A stretch of 64,000 nt of DNA from Butyrivibrio hungatei (GTDB lineage Bacteria; Bacillota; Clostridia; Lachnospirales; Lachnospiraceae). The notes below the pieces were generated by a model. The model did no database searches and had not been told where the DNA came from. It was given only the letters and a program-made list of their open reading frames with translations. Below are positions 26,969 through 37,318 of the stretch, in pieces. The position numbers and the translations under genes were made by a program. Within the stretch, counting starts at the first letter, position 1, and every line of letters starts with the position of its first letter. The DNA lies in the NCBI RefSeq assembly GCF_900101605.1, contig NZ_FMUR01000006.1, positions 62,001 to 126,000 on the forward strand, written 5' to 3'.

Positions 26969-28753
26969 CTATTTCTCCCTGACCGCATATATCGCAAAAG
27001 CATCCGCTATGATCTTCTCGCGATCCACGGTAACTTCAATTCCCTTATCTCTGTAATAATCGATGATCCATCCTATTCCGTCTTCATCCGACTCAGACTG
27101 TACCACATATGCATTTTGCGCCAAAAGTCCCGACTGCATATCGCTGTATCCGGCTCTCGAATATTTCTTTATCGTAAGAGGGCTCTTTACTCCCCAGCCG
27201 CCCATGAGATCGTGATTTGCATATTCGTTGTTCACTCTGTCAAAAAGCTTTTCCGAGAATGTAGCTTCGCCTTCTTCCATATCATTTTCACACGAAATTG
27301 ATGTATATACATCAATAAAATAAAAATTGTCACTATTTTCGGCAAAATAGTCATAAAGTGCATCATAGTGTTTTCGCATAAGCTCTCTTGCCTGCATTTC
27401 CGAGTCGATCACTTTTTTCTGATCAGGAACAAATAAAAGAGAGATCAGCATTACCGCAAATACTACCTTATAAGGCAAAGCTCTGCTCTTATCCGCGCGC
27501 CTTAAAAGAATCGCAAACAGCACCAGTATCTCGATAAGATACAGAGGATGAGTGATCCTTATAGGTGCTCTTCGTCCCATAATAATATAAATCCACAGCG
27601 TTGTCCTGCATATGAACAAAAGAGCAAGTGCACCGACTATACGAAGAATTTCTTTTTGGCTGCTGTCCTGCCTCGGAAATATGTAAGAAGCAAGCACCCC
27701 GATGTAAAGCAATATTACTATCAGATTCCACGGACAGTAATTCTCAGAATCAATCTCATAAGTATTCTGACGTGAAAAATTATGAAGACCGTAAATATAC
27801 TTTGAAAATGCAGCTTTAAGCCGCTCCGCAAACGGCTCTTCATCAGACCTTAACTTATTCGCATATTCAGCTACTTCGTTCAAAACTTTCGCATCTATCT
27901 CATCGTCCAGACCTATATTATAATTTTCAAACGTTATAAGCCTATACTCGCTCTTATCAATGCCCAGGCTGTCGTAAAAATCCTTATTTGCCTCATATTC
28001 CGGCACATATTGGAAGTCGTACAACTCAGTTCTCGCATCAAAAATATCGCTGTATTCCTTCCATTCCGGCAGTGAAAATGCAAATCTATGTATTCCGAGC
28101 GCAAGCGCAAGTGCAGCAACTATAATGCCAAACAACTTAAGGCATTCAAAGAACTCTTCTTTGTTCATGTTCAGCATCCATCTGATAAAAATTGCAACAC
28201 ATACCAGCGGGAACGTCAGAAGCAGCATCTCCGATCTTAAAAGAAATGCCGTAAGAATAAGCCAAAATGCAATGCCAAAGTTATGGTCGGCATCTTTTTT
28301 ATGTGTAAGAATGAGAAAGGCCGCGGTAGCCGACAAAAATCCGCAAGTAAATGTATACTGGACAAAAAGAAAATGTGCCCCGATCACTCCGAGTGAGAAC
28401 ATCAGCACAAAAAGCGCAGTCAAAACTTTGTGCTCGTCTTTCCTGCTAAGCTTCAACGCTTTGTAGGAAATGAGAAAAACACAAAGATACTGGCAGGTAC
28501 ACAAAAAAAAGCCATACCAGTCAAAGCCTCTTACCACTCTGTAAAACATAGATATAAAAGCACTTATCGGATACAGCATCTGTATATTATGAGCTTCGGG
28601 AGCGCCCGTGTACGCTCCCGAAAGCATGTCCTTCATCAGAACATCGTCATTAAGATCAAAAAAGTAATCTCCAATATATCCCATGAAAAGAACTGCAATA
28701 AATGTCAAAAGCAATGAAATTATAAAGTCGTATGTATTTTTAGTTTTTTTCAT
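26969..28753 (-). CDS. Multispanning membrane protein of unknown function (GT-C-like)
   Basis: 594 residues with many membrane segments. A short acidic loop after the first segment reads DYFFDLNDDVLMKDMLSG; Asp pairs in this place act as catalytic or metal sites in GT-C enzymes. A soluble C-terminal part of about 120 residues follows the last segment. I do not recognise a named family with confidence. Position between the WecE-like aminotransferase and the GNAT, two bases before the latter, suggests an outer-face sugar transferase or polymerase of the same glycan. Confidence 0.6.
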   Translation of the reverse strand: MKKTKNTYDFIISLLLTFIAVLFMGYIGDYFFDLNDDVLMKDMLSGAYTGAPEAHNIQMLYPISAFISMFYRVVRGFDWYGFFLCTCQYLCVFLISYKALKLSRKDEHKVLTALFVLMFSLGVIGAHFLFVQYTFTCGFLSATAAFLILTHKKDADHNFGIAFWLILTAFLLRSEMLLLTFPLVCVAIFIRWMLNMNKEEFFECLKLFGIIVAALALALGIHRFAFSLPEWKEYSDIFDARTELYDFQYVPEYEANKDFYDSLGIDKSEYRLITFENYNIGLDDEIDAKVLNEVAEYANKLRSDEEPFAERLKAAFSKYIYGLHNFSRQNTYEIDSENYCPWNLIVILLYIGVLASYIFPRQDSSQKEILRIVGALALLFICRTTLWIYIIMGRRAPIRITHPLYLIEILVLFAILLRRADKSRALPYKVVFAVMLISLLFVPDQKKVIDSEMQARELMRKHYDALYDYFAENSDNFYFIDVYTSISCENDMEEGEATFSEKLFDRVNNEYANHDLMGGWGVKSPLTIKKYSRAGYSDMQSGLLAQNAYVVQSESDEDGIGWIIDYYRDKGIEVTVDREKIIADAFAIYAVREK

Positions 28754-28771
28754 GCAAATACTCCGTTTTTA

Positions 28772-29908
28772 TCAGTTAAATTTATAATACTCCTTAACCC
28801 TTGCAATAACCTCTTCCTGATCGCTTTCTGATAATTTGTAGTACATAGGAAGGCGAAGAAGTCTCTCGCTCTCCTTGGTTGTATATTTATCCTCTCCACT
28901 AAATATACTGTACTTAACTCCTGCTTTTGAGGAATGAAGAGGAACATAATGAGAAGCGGGAAGAATATCGTTTGATGTAAGATATCCGATAAGTCCCTTT
29001 CTCTCTTCAAAATCTTTACACTTGATGTAGAACATGTGCGCATTATGAACACACTCTTCCGGAATATAAGGAAGTTCTATGAGTCCTTTTTCCGCAAGCG
29101 GTGTAAGCTCCTCATAATATCTGTTCCAGCTCTTTAATCTGTCGTTGTTGATCTCATCCGCCATGTTGAGCTGAGCATACAGATATGCTGCATTCATATC
29201 ACTCGGAAGGAATGAAGATCCGGGCATTATCCAGCTGTACTTATCAACTTTGCCAAGTTTGTAGAGAGTACGATTTGTTCCTTTCTCTCTTATGATGATG
29301 GCGTCATCAACGTACTTTTCATCGCGAAGAAGAAGTGCTCCGCCCTCACCCATGCTGTAGTTCTTGGTCTCATGGAAACTGTAATTACCAAAGTCACCGA
29401 TCGCGCCAAGTGCCTTGCCTTTATATGTTGACATCACGCCCTGAGCGGCATCTTCTATAACAAGAAGGTTATGTCTCTTGGCGATATCCATGATAGTGTC
29501 CATCTCGCATCCGACACCAGCGTAATGCACAGGTACTATAGCTCTTGTCTTAGGTGTTATTGCCTGCTCGATAAGCTTCTCATCGATATTCATTGTATCG
29601 GGCCTGATATCAACGAACACGACCTTAGCTCCTCTAAGAACAAATGCATTTGCAGTTGAAACAAATGTGTAAGAAGGCATGATAACTTCATCGCCCTCTT
29701 TTATTCCCGCAAGAATTGCAGCCATCTCGGTTGCATGTGTGCATGATGTGGTAAGAAGCGCTTTTGAAACGCCTGTCTTTTTCTCAATCCACTTATTGTC
29801 AAGATCTGTATACTTACCGTCTCCGCAGATCTTCTGTGCTTCGACACACTCTTTTATATATTCGAATTCTTTGCCCGTATAAGGGGGTACATTAAAATTT
29901 ATACGCAT
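28772..29908 (-). CDS. Sugar aminotransferase of the WecE/RffA type
   Basis: 378-residue DegT-family PLP enzyme. The start INFNVPPYTGKEFEYIKE and the segment KICGDGKYTD are close to WecE (dTDP-4-amino-4,6-dideoxygalactose transaminase). The PLP lysine is in FHETKNYSMGEGG (about residue 182), with VIEDAAQG upstream. The probable reaction is amination of a dTDP-4-keto-6-deoxyhexose with glutamate, giving Fuc4N-type sugar. rmlA and rmlB are not in the window. GGAGG lies seven bases before the ATG at 29908; a GTG at 29914 is too close to it. Confidence 0.85.
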   Translation of the reverse strand: MRINFNVPPYTGKEFEYIKECVEAQKICGDGKYTDLDNKWIEKKTGVSKALLTTSCTHATEMAAILAGIKEGDEVIMPSYTFVSTANAFVLRGAKVVFVDIRPDTMNIDEKLIEQAITPKTRAIVPVHYAGVGCEMDTIMDIAKRHNLLVIEDAAQGVMSTYKGKALGAIGDFGNYSFHETKNYSMGEGGALLLRDEKYVDDAIIIREKGTNRTLYKLGKVDKYSWIMPGSSFLPSDMNAAYLYAQLNMADEINNDRLKSWNRYYEELTPLAEKGLIELPYIPEECVHNAHMFYIKCKDFEERKGLIGYLTSNDILPASHYVPLHSSKAGVKYSIFSGEDKYTTKESERLLRLPMYYKLSESDQEEVIARVKEYYKFN

Positions 29909-29942
29909 ATTCACTCCTCCAAGACCGTGTATCTAATCCCAC

Positions 29943-30413
29943 TCAGTCTTTTTTCTTAAAAACTATCAGTTTGCTGATAACATAATTAAGCACTATCACA
30001 ACAAATGTTGCTACAAGCTTTACAGGCATCTTCGCAAATCCCATCTTTGTAATAAAGATAAATATCAACGCATCCTCAACTACAAGTGTGAAAAGCCTTC
30101 CAAGCGTGAATGAACCGGCCTGTTTAAGGAAATCCTTTTTGGTGTCAACTTTACCGTCAAATACCCATGTTCTGTTTGTAAAAAATTGGAACGCCACACA
30201 GATTACCCAGTCAATGGTATTGTTGATAAGCTCATTGATGTGCATGACTTCATCCATAAACCAAAACAGGAAAATACTCAAAAAGAAAGTCAATCCTCCA
30301 AAGAACAAATATAAAAGACCTTCTTTATATTTTTTATAAAATGGTTCGAAAATATTTAAAACAGGTAATGACATAATCTTGTCAAAAATATCCTTTTTCT
30401 CGGCATTCTCCAT
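29943..30413 (-). CDS. GtrA-family membrane protein
   Basis: 156 residues with four hydrophobic segments and the GtrA features FFTNRTWVFDG between segments two and three and LNYVISKLIVFKKKD at the end. GtrA proteins are thought to flip undecaprenyl-phosphate-hexose made by GtrB. The GtrB-like enzyme is at 25431-26381 and candidate membrane transferases are at 23789, 26969 and 30423, so a Gtr-type extracytoplasmic modification set is likely. It starts 9 bases after the preceding membrane-protein gene. Confidence 0.87.
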   Translation of the reverse strand: MENAEKKDIFDKIMSLPVLNIFEPFYKKYKEGLLYLFFGGLTFFLSIFLFWFMDEVMHINELINNTIDWVICVAFQFFTNRTWVFDGKVDTKKDFLKQAGSFTLGRLFTLVVEDALIFIFITKMGFAKMPVKLVATFVVIVLNYVISKLIVFKKKD

Positions 30414-30422
30414 AATAAAACG

Positions 30423-32195
30423 CTACTCCTCACTTTCAACGGCATAGACCGTAAATCTATTACTCTCGAAGATTATATTATAATCGTGTTTCTTAATATA
30501 GTCCAATAACATATTATTTTTTTCTGTAACATTGGGATTTGCTGACATAATATCATCAAGCTTCCCGATCACAACTGTCGGATTCGGATTATCCGACAAA
30601 TCAAGCTTTTCAAGCGCACTTGCAAATCTTACCGTAGAATAGCTGTCAAGATCCGGCCAGGTCGTATCTATGGCAGGTTCAATATCGAAAAGATACGATA
30701 TTCCCGGAACATTTCCAAATGTCAAAACCTTACCCTGCGTAAGCCCGTTACTTTCAATACAGTTCTTAAGTTCGCTTAGCGTGTCATAATTAGCCTTCGT
30801 CGTCACAAGTCCGATTGCTTTGGCAATATCAGTAACCTTTGTGTCGAGCTTTAATTCCGGCGTGGCTTCATTATGATCCGCAAAAGAAAATCTCGCATGG
30901 AAAATAGCGCCCTGCACCAGAAGCACAACGATAACTCCCGTTATCATGGCTTGCCATGCAAAAATCCACTCATTATCCACAAACCTCTGTAAAAATCTTT
31001 GTATTATCCACAATCCTGCCGGGGCAACAAAGAAAAGACAGTTTACAAGCGGCATTGTGCGATTGTTACTTCCGATCGGAAGTATAAATATAAGCATAAG
31101 AGCCGCAAAAGATATAGTCCGTTCTTCCACTCCTCCATTAAAAAAACCGCTTACATCAGCAATTGTAAGGATAACAGTTATTATCAAAAACATCATTACT
31201 GCCTGAAACATCGATTCATAGTAATAATAATTTCTTGAGAAGACATCTTTTTTCACATAGTAGACAGCAAGTAAAAGGAGCCCTGCGATATAAAGGAACT
31301 TTTTAAGTAATACATAGTTCTTTTTTGCCACAAGAAACATGACAGTTCCCGCAGCAAGACACGGAATCATTATCAGCATATTTCCAAGCGTATGCGTGTA
31401 CGCTTCCAGAATGTCGGCGATCATTCCGCCCGATGAATAATCGGTAGCTTCGCCTGTCATTGCAAAAAGTTTACTTATCGCATCCGGATAAGCATTAAAT
31501 CCATATCTTAAAGAAATTAGAAAAAGCGGCACTCCAAAGCCTGCAGCATATCCACCGATACATATACCTGTCTTTTTGGCAACATCCGCAAACTTATCTT
31601 TCGCAATAAAGGAATTAAACCACAATACCAGGATGAGCACGCAATCAATAATCGCCGGAAAGCGCATCAGTACATTAAGTCCGAGGCACACACCCGCCGC
31701 AAACAGCAAGATTTCCTGCTTTTCCTTGGAAAAGACACCGCGGATCAGAAGCAATGTTCCAACCGTCACAAGCAGATACGGAAGATAATGATAAAGAATG
31801 ACTCTGGGCGCCCAGCAAAGGCTTTCCGCAATAATCTCTCCTATAAATACCATCCTGCCGGGTATCCACTTCTGAAGCACATAGTAAGACACAAGCGCCA
31901 TCGCACTTATAATAAAAGTACAATATACAGAGAAACCAAGTATTGTTCCGGCTCCCGGAAATTTCATAATGATGTTTCCAAAAAGATTTGAAAGGAACGT
32001 TGAAAAAAGCCACATGGGATCGACATTTCCCATAAACTCATAATTTCCCAGATTATAAGTGGTATCAACAATATCAAGTCCTTTCGTTATACCAAAAAAG
32101 GGATATAACAACAGAACCACCGGAAAGAAATATCTTTCCGGCAGACTTTGCAATCCCTTGAATTCCATAAAATAGCTTTTGATTTTTTTTAGCAT
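30423..32195 (-). CDS. Multispanning membrane protein, GT-C candidate
   Basis: 590 residues with many membrane segments. The first outer loop carries DIVDTTYNLGNYEFMG, and an RFPAII element follows mid-protein; a soluble tail of about 130 residues closes it. The overall plan resembles GT-C transferases, but no family is assigned with confidence. It overlaps the acyltransferase gene by 7 bases and precedes gtrA. Likely an outer-face sugar transferase using GtrA-flipped donor; a polymerase role is possible. Confidence 0.6.
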   Translation of the reverse strand: MLKKIKSYFMEFKGLQSLPERYFFPVVLLLYPFFGITKGLDIVDTTYNLGNYEFMGNVDPMWLFSTFLSNLFGNIIMKFPGAGTILGFSVYCTFIISAMALVSYYVLQKWIPGRMVFIGEIIAESLCWAPRVILYHYLPYLLVTVGTLLLIRGVFSKEKQEILLFAAGVCLGLNVLMRFPAIIDCVLILVLWFNSFIAKDKFADVAKKTGICIGGYAAGFGVPLFLISLRYGFNAYPDAISKLFAMTGEATDYSSGGMIADILEAYTHTLGNMLIMIPCLAAGTVMFLVAKKNYVLLKKFLYIAGLLLLAVYYVKKDVFSRNYYYYESMFQAVMMFLIITVILTIADVSGFFNGGVEERTISFAALMLIFILPIGSNNRTMPLVNCLFFVAPAGLWIIQRFLQRFVDNEWIFAWQAMITGVIVVLLVQGAIFHARFSFADHNEATPELKLDTKVTDIAKAIGLVTTKANYDTLSELKNCIESNGLTQGKVLTFGNVPGISYLFDIEPAIDTTWPDLDSYSTVRFASALEKLDLSDNPNPTVVIGKLDDIMSANPNVTEKNNMLLDYIKKHDYNIIFESNRFTVYAVESEE

Positions 32196-33322
32196 AAGTC
32201 ATCATCCACACGTTTGATAAATCTGAACAAGCGGGTATCACCAAGCACTCTTCCAAAAAAGTTAAAAATATACTTTCTGATCCAGTCCACAAAGATTCCT
32301 GCAAAGAATACTATAAGAACCGAAACAACCAGATGAATAAAGAACATAAGCACGTTATCAAGCGGTGTCTCTCCGATGATATGCTCGATCCACTCAACCC
32401 ATCTGTCCGCTATCTCAAAATGCATATGAAGAAGATACACGCCCAGAGTGTACGGCGCTATTATCCTTATCACTTCGGCAAGAAGATTTTCTTTTAACCT
32501 CATAAATCTAAATACCGAAAAGAGCCCAAGTGCTCCGGTAAGGGCAAAAAAGAAATTATAGTGACACGGAACCTCTGCATAGTAATTAAAATTGCCCGTA
32601 TCAAAATTGATCTTATAAAATACCAGGCTGAACGCCGCTATAACAACAACCGATATCAGATAAACAAGCGCGCTTTTCTTGGCATCTCTGAAAAGAACAA
32701 TATTATATTTTCTGATATATGCAGCGATAAGATACAGACAAATGAACCACCCGAAATCATATCCCATTCTGTCCGTACCAAACTTTACGGGAACAATGCT
32801 CTTAATAAAGCAAAACCATGTAAGAAGTCCTATTATAACTGTCTTAAGCTGTTTTCTCTTAAGAGTATTCACCGCCGCATTCATAACAGGTGCCAGCACA
32901 TACATGATCACATACGCCGTCACAAACCAGTAGTGCTCACTCGATATTGGGAAAAGATATCTTAAAGCCCTGTCGAGCTTATCTTCAGGCTTAACAGAAT
33001 ATGCTCCGACAATCATCATAGCACCCGAAATAAGCAGTGTATAGAAATAAACCTGCAAAATAAGGAGTAATACCTTACTTAATCTCACTTTTGAAGAAGA
33101 CAGGTAATATCCGCTGATAAGCACATATACATTGACACCGGTGATCGCAATGGCTTCAAGTATCGTTGCAAATAACTGCACATTCGAAGCAGGCTCCCCG
33201 AGTACAAGCAGTGCATTTGATCGATAATTAAAATGGAGAGTGATGATCATAAGCATGGCTACGATTCTGAGAAGTTCGATATTCGCATCTCTCTTTTTTT
33301 TCGTAATACTCTGACTGTCCAT
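32189..33322 (-). CDS. Acyltransferase family 3 (OafA/NolL type) membrane protein
   Basis: 377 residues with the multispanning Acyl_transf_3 layout. RDANIELLRIVAMLMIITLH contains the early Arg and His typical of the family, and WFVTAYVIMYVLAPVMN is another family landmark. It probably O-acetylates the glycan or moves another acyl group across the membrane. The ATG at 33322 has CGGAGG seven bases before it. No SGNH domain is fused. Confidence 0.87.
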   Translation of the reverse strand: MDSQSITKKKRDANIELLRIVAMLMIITLHFNYRSNALLVLGEPASNVQLFATILEAIAITGVNVYVLISGYYLSSSKVRLSKVLLLILQVYFYTLLISGAMMIVGAYSVKPEDKLDRALRYLFPISSEHYWFVTAYVIMYVLAPVMNAAVNTLKRKQLKTVIIGLLTWFCFIKSIVPVKFGTDRMGYDFGWFICLYLIAAYIRKYNIVLFRDAKKSALVYLISVVVIAAFSLVFYKINFDTGNFNYYAEVPCHYNFFFALTGALGLFSVFRFMRLKENLLAEVIRIIAPYTLGVYLLHMHFEIADRWVEWIEHIIGETPLDNVLMFFIHLVVSVLIVFFAGIFVDWIRKYIFNFFGRVLGDTRLFRFIKRVDDDLC

Positions 33323-33358
33323 TGCACCTCCGTTTATATTTCAGTCGATCTTATATCT

Positions 33359-35137
33359 TTATTTTCTGTCTACGACAGCCTTGCCGTCTTTGATGTTGTA
33401 AACCATATCGCACTTCTCAATTGTCTGAAGTCTGTGTGCGATAATAACAAGTGTTTTTCTTCCATGGAGCTTGTTTATTGAATCCATGATAGCTGCCTCA
33501 GTCTCATTATCGAGAGCTGAAGTTGCTTCATCGAGAACAAGTACCTCCGGATCTTCAAAAAGAGCTCTCGCGATACCGATTCTCTGTCTCTGTCCGCCTG
33601 AGAGACGAATACCTCTCTCTCCTATACCTGTATCAAGCCCCTCGGGAAGTGATCTCACATACTCATCAAGAGACGCTTCCTTAAGTGCCTGCCATACTTT
33701 TTCATCATCAATGTCCTCATCCGCATATCCAAATGCTACGTTCTTCCTGATTGTTGAATCAAGCATAAAGATTGTCTGAGGAATATATCCTATATTCTTG
33801 AGCCATCCGGGGTAATTACTCATTACATCGGTTCCGTCTGCGTAGATATGTCCGCTCTCCGTCTGCAAAAGACCAAGCATTACGTCTACGATAGTAGTCT
33901 TACCGGCACCTGATGTACCTACAATACCTACAGATTTGCCCACAGGCACTTCCATATCTGCGTGTTCAAGAACATATTTATCTGAATTCGGATACTTATA
34001 AGTAATATCCTTGAGCAAAATTGTCTCATTAACCGGAATCTTCTCAACTTCAAGCTTCTTCTTATAATCATCGCTGTTGTACGAGATTGAACTGTCGTTT
34101 ATCTCCTGCTGAAGATTATCGCTTACGTTCATGAGGAAAGGCTCGAAATAAGCGATACTTGTGAGGTAGTTGTTGATTCTGTTTGCACTTGGAAGAAGTC
34201 TTGCCGCTGCCGCAGCAAGTACGGTAAGCGGAGAGATAAGATCTTTCACATCAACATGCCAATACAAAATAGAAATAAGCATATATCCGATCATTCCAAC
34301 AATGGCAACAGACTCGATCAAAAGTCTGGGCGTTGAGTTGTAGAGATTATATTTCTGAACTGCGTTGACATAACCTGCACCGCAATCAGCATATCCGTTT
34401 ATAAAAAAGTTCTCTTTATTTGCAATCTTGATCTCTTTTATTCCCGTGACTGATTCATCAATCCATTTATAAAGACCACTGTAGTAATCCTGATTCTCCT
34501 GTCCCGCTTTTGACATAATAGGTTTTATCTTATACTTGATAATAAGGAGCATTGCAACAAGGAGTGAGGCCAATGAAACAGTCATTTTAGCATCTTCCAT
34601 TAAAAGATAAATCACCAGACTCACGAACACGATGATCTCACTTATAAGTTGCAATGAGCTGAGTATAAGCCCGTACATATTATTAACGTCAGACGTTATA
34701 TTTCTTTGTATAACACTGGTGTCAGCATTCAAATAATACTCATAAGGACGCTGCATAAAATTAATCATCATCCTTCTTGAAGTTGCAAACTGATTTGTAT
34801 ATACAAACCTAAGCTGTACTTTATTCATAAAAAACAAAAAGATGTTCTTTATGACAATAATCACCATAATCGAAAACATTATTACAGCTGTGAGCTTTAT
34901 CAGATCACTGCTACTGAGATCATAAACATCAAGATTCAAAAGGTCGCAGAGCACACGGAATTTTCTACTTTTATGTAAATCTTCCGGCTTAGAAATAGCC
35001 TCCATCAAAGGTACTATAAGAGCAATTCCGAATGTTTCAAGCAAACCTCCGATAAGCATCATAAAAACAATGCCGACCATCTGCTTTTTCTGTCTTGCAT
35101 CGAGCAAGAGCATCAGTTTCTTATAAATCTTACGCAT
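33359..35137 (-). CDS. ABC transporter, lipid-linked oligosaccharide flippase-like (PglK type)
   Basis: 592 residues. An N-terminal exporter membrane domain (to about 330) begins LLDARQKKQMVGIVFMMLIG, as in PglK. The nucleotide-binding domain has Walker A GTSGAGKTT, signature LSGGQRQRIGIARAL and Walker B VLVLDEATSALD, so it is intact. PglK flips undecaprenyl-PP-linked glycans to the outer face. The presence of PglF-, PglE-, PglC- and PglA-type genes in the same train supports that role here. A multidrug half-exporter is the alternative. Confidence 0.83.
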   Translation of the reverse strand: MRKIYKKLMLLLDARQKKQMVGIVFMMLIGGLLETFGIALIVPLMEAISKPEDLHKSRKFRVLCDLLNLDVYDLSSSDLIKLTAVIMFSIMVIIVIKNIFLFFMNKVQLRFVYTNQFATSRRMMINFMQRPYEYYLNADTSVIQRNITSDVNNMYGLILSSLQLISEIIVFVSLVIYLLMEDAKMTVSLASLLVAMLLIIKYKIKPIMSKAGQENQDYYSGLYKWIDESVTGIKEIKIANKENFFINGYADCGAGYVNAVQKYNLYNSTPRLLIESVAIVGMIGYMLISILYWHVDVKDLISPLTVLAAAAARLLPSANRINNYLTSIAYFEPFLMNVSDNLQQEINDSSISYNSDDYKKKLEVEKIPVNETILLKDITYKYPNSDKYVLEHADMEVPVGKSVGIVGTSGAGKTTIVDVMLGLLQTESGHIYADGTDVMSNYPGWLKNIGYIPQTIFMLDSTIRKNVAFGYADEDIDDEKVWQALKEASLDEYVRSLPEGLDTGIGERGIRLSGGQRQRIGIARALFEDPEVLVLDEATSALDNETEAAIMDSINKLHGRKTLVIIAHRLQTIEKCDMVYNIKDGKAVVDRK

Positions 35138-35176
35138 AAAATCAATTAAACCCTTCCGACTTATTTACATTATGCT

Positions 35177-36253
35177 TTAATCTGTTATAGCCTCATTCTG
35201 TCTGTGAATCTCGGGCGCTTCGTACTTATCCATGAAATCGTCCCCAAGATACAGCTTCTCTTTTACAAAACCGATAGAATCCACAACAGTATACACCGAC
35301 ACAAGTCTGTCGAACGAAAGTCCCTCTATAAAGTTAAGCATCTCCATGGGAAATGATCTGTCAAGCACGATCGAATCGGGAAATGCCTTGGTATAATCGA
35401 GGTAATCTCTCGGGTGCTGTTTTATCATTACCACAGCATCCCTTCCATCTATATTACCATAGGCGTCAATAATGTCTCTGAATATACGCTCTCTGGTCTC
35501 CAGATCGCACAGAGGCTCTGACAAAACAAGAAGTGTCTTTCCGTCTTTTTCCTTAAAGAGCTTATCCCTAAGTCCCTTAATATCATCGACAAAGAGTTCC
35601 AGCATCTTCTCTTTTTCCTGCGAAGTAAGTCTGTCCGTGAGCATCTTCCTCGGAAGTTCGACATATTTTTTACAAGGATAAGGAAGCACCGATATGTTAT
35701 TAACTTCCATGTCTATGCAATATCTTCCATAGCCGTTCTGGATATGGATAAGTCCCAGAGATGCGATAAATGCTTTGATCTTAAAATGACCTCTGTTATC
35801 ATATCTGGCCGTATCGTAATATCTTATGCAATCGAGTCCGTCCTCAACAGCGTGATATCTTATCTTCTTGTAGTTAAGATAATAGCCTATCGGATCTGAA
35901 TCGCAGAAAACATAAATATCTTTGTATTTCCTGAAATCAACGGGAATATACTTCTCCTGAAGCTTGCCGAATTTCCTGCAGAACTTCATTCTCTTTATCA
36001 TGTTCGCCGCAATATTTCCCGAATCAGTCTTAAGCTCTTTGAGCTCAGGAAAAAAAGTATCTTCCTTCTCGTCGTACTCAAAGACTTCCTCAAAGATATC
36101 GCTCTTCTTTGCTCTCTCCACCATATTTCCGAATTTATTGGACATCTTGGAAAGAACAAGCGAAGCTTTTCCGCCGTCAGCAATATAAAATTCTTTTAAG
36201 CATGCCACATACACATGGTAAAAAGTGTGACAGACATAAATTCTATCGAACAT
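35177..36253 (-). CDS. GT52/sialyltransferase-like glycosyltransferase
   Basis: 358 residues. The N-terminus YVCHTFYHVYVACLKE resembles the CxTxxH-type start of GT52 and related LOS sialyltransferases, and the C-terminal VVMIKQHPRDYLD plus LDRSFPMEML match the HP and D-RxFP-E elements of that GT-B group. It is next to the PseI, PseG and PseF homologues, so it is the best candidate for transferring the CMP-activated nonulosonic acid. Family assignment is from motif order only. Confidence 0.7.
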   Translation of the reverse strand: MFDRIYVCHTFYHVYVACLKEFYIADGGKASLVLSKMSNKFGNMVERAKKSDIFEEVFEYDEKEDTFFPELKELKTDSGNIAANMIKRMKFCRKFGKLQEKYIPVDFRKYKDIYVFCDSDPIGYYLNYKKIRYHAVEDGLDCIRYYDTARYDNRGHFKIKAFIASLGLIHIQNGYGRYCIDMEVNNISVLPYPCKKYVELPRKMLTDRLTSQEKEKMLELFVDDIKGLRDKLFKEKDGKTLLVLSEPLCDLETRERIFRDIIDAYGNIDGRDAVVMIKQHPRDYLDYTKAFPDSIVLDRSFPMEMLNFIEGLSFDRLVSVYTVVDSIGFVKEKLYLGDDFMDKYEAPEIHRQNEAITD

Positions 36254-36256
36254 CTC

Positions 36257-37318
36257 TTATCTTCCGTTCCTTAGATCTCTGTAAAACCACAACAGTCTGT
36301 AATAAATATAAAACAGAAGGTGTGACTTCATCTGCATCTTAATAAGCTTCTTTTCTTCCGCATGAACTTTTTCAATATAATATTTGTTGTTCTGAAACCC
36401 CGGGAAAGTCTCTTTCATCTCTTCTGCAAGCTTCTTTGCAAAGCCGTAGCTGTTCTTAATCCCTGATTTCCTGGGCATTACGGAAAAAAGTGTGTTCACA
36501 TAAAATAACACGGTGTATTGGAATTCAATCTCATCTTTATAGTCGTCAAAGTAGCCGTTTTCCTTAGCTTCCGTAAGTATCTGTCTTCCGGCGGTCATTC
36601 GGTCTTCGAGGTTCTTCTCGGAAATACTGTGAACCGTCGAAGCATTGTGCTGATAATAAAAATAAAGCGGCTCTTCAATATATTCGAAATGCTTGGATCT
36701 TATCATCCAGGTATTACTTACCGCATTGTCTTCGTAAAAAATATCTTCGGGGAAGATATCAAGTTTTACTTTTGTTCCCGGAACATAATCTCCGACTATG
36801 ATCTCTCTTTTATAAACCTTTACCACAAGACTTCCCGTCTCTATCAGGAGGTTCTTGTAGCGCTCTTTATCCATAACGCCTGTTTGGGAAAAATTGTTGT
36901 TGTGGACTACCTTTCCGACTTCGAAGGTATGTTTATCCACAAAGCAGTAGTCACATCCGACCATGTCAGCTCCCGTCTCTTCGGCCTTCTTAATAAGCCT
37001 TTCGTAGTAATCGGGAACAATCCAGTCATCGGCATCTATAAATCCAAGCCACTCACCCTGAGCTGCAGCAAGTCCGATATTCTTGGCTCCGCCCTGATGG
37101 TGATTGACTTCTGATTTAAGTGCAAAGAAATTCTCCGGATACTTCTTGCTGTAATCAAGAAGTATATCATAAGAATTATCCGTCGAGCAGTCATCGACCG
37201 CTATTATCTCAAAGTCCTTAGGATCCAGCGTCTGTGCCACAAGACTTTTTAAACAATAATCAAGTTTTCCTTCTGCTGCCATGTTGTAAACAGGCACTAT
37301 TATACTAAGTTTTTTCAT
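36257..37318 (-). CDS. Glycosyltransferase family 2
   Basis: 353-residue GT-A enzyme. SIIVPVYNMAAEGKLDYC, FEIIAVDDCSTDNSYD and GEWLGFIDADDWIVPDY provide the GT2 nucleotide and metal motifs, including DADD. It overlaps the PseG-like gene by four bases (ATGA). It probably adds a repeat-unit sugar in the cytoplasm. Confidence 0.88.
   Translation of the reverse strand: MKKLSIIVPVYNMAAEGKLDYCLKSLVAQTLDPKDFEIIAVDDCSTDNSYDILLDYSKKYPENFFALKSEVNHHQGGAKNIGLAAAQGEWLGFIDADDWIVPDYYERLIKKAEETGADMVGCDYCFVDKHTFEVGKVVHNNNFSQTGVMDKERYKNLLIETGSLVVKVYKREIIVGDYVPGTKVKLDIFPEDIFYEDNAVSNTWMIRSKHFEYIEEPLYFYYQHNASTVHSISEKNLEDRMTAGRQILTEAKENGYFDDYKDEIEFQYTVLFYVNTLFSVMPRKSGIKNSYGFAKKLAEEMKETFPGFQNNKYYIEKVHAEEKKLIKMQMKSHLLFYIYYRLLWFYRDLRNGR

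Noticed and set aside
36518-37114. Plus-strand frame of 198 codons
   Set aside because: Antisense to a clear GT2 gene with intact motifs; no motif support of its own.
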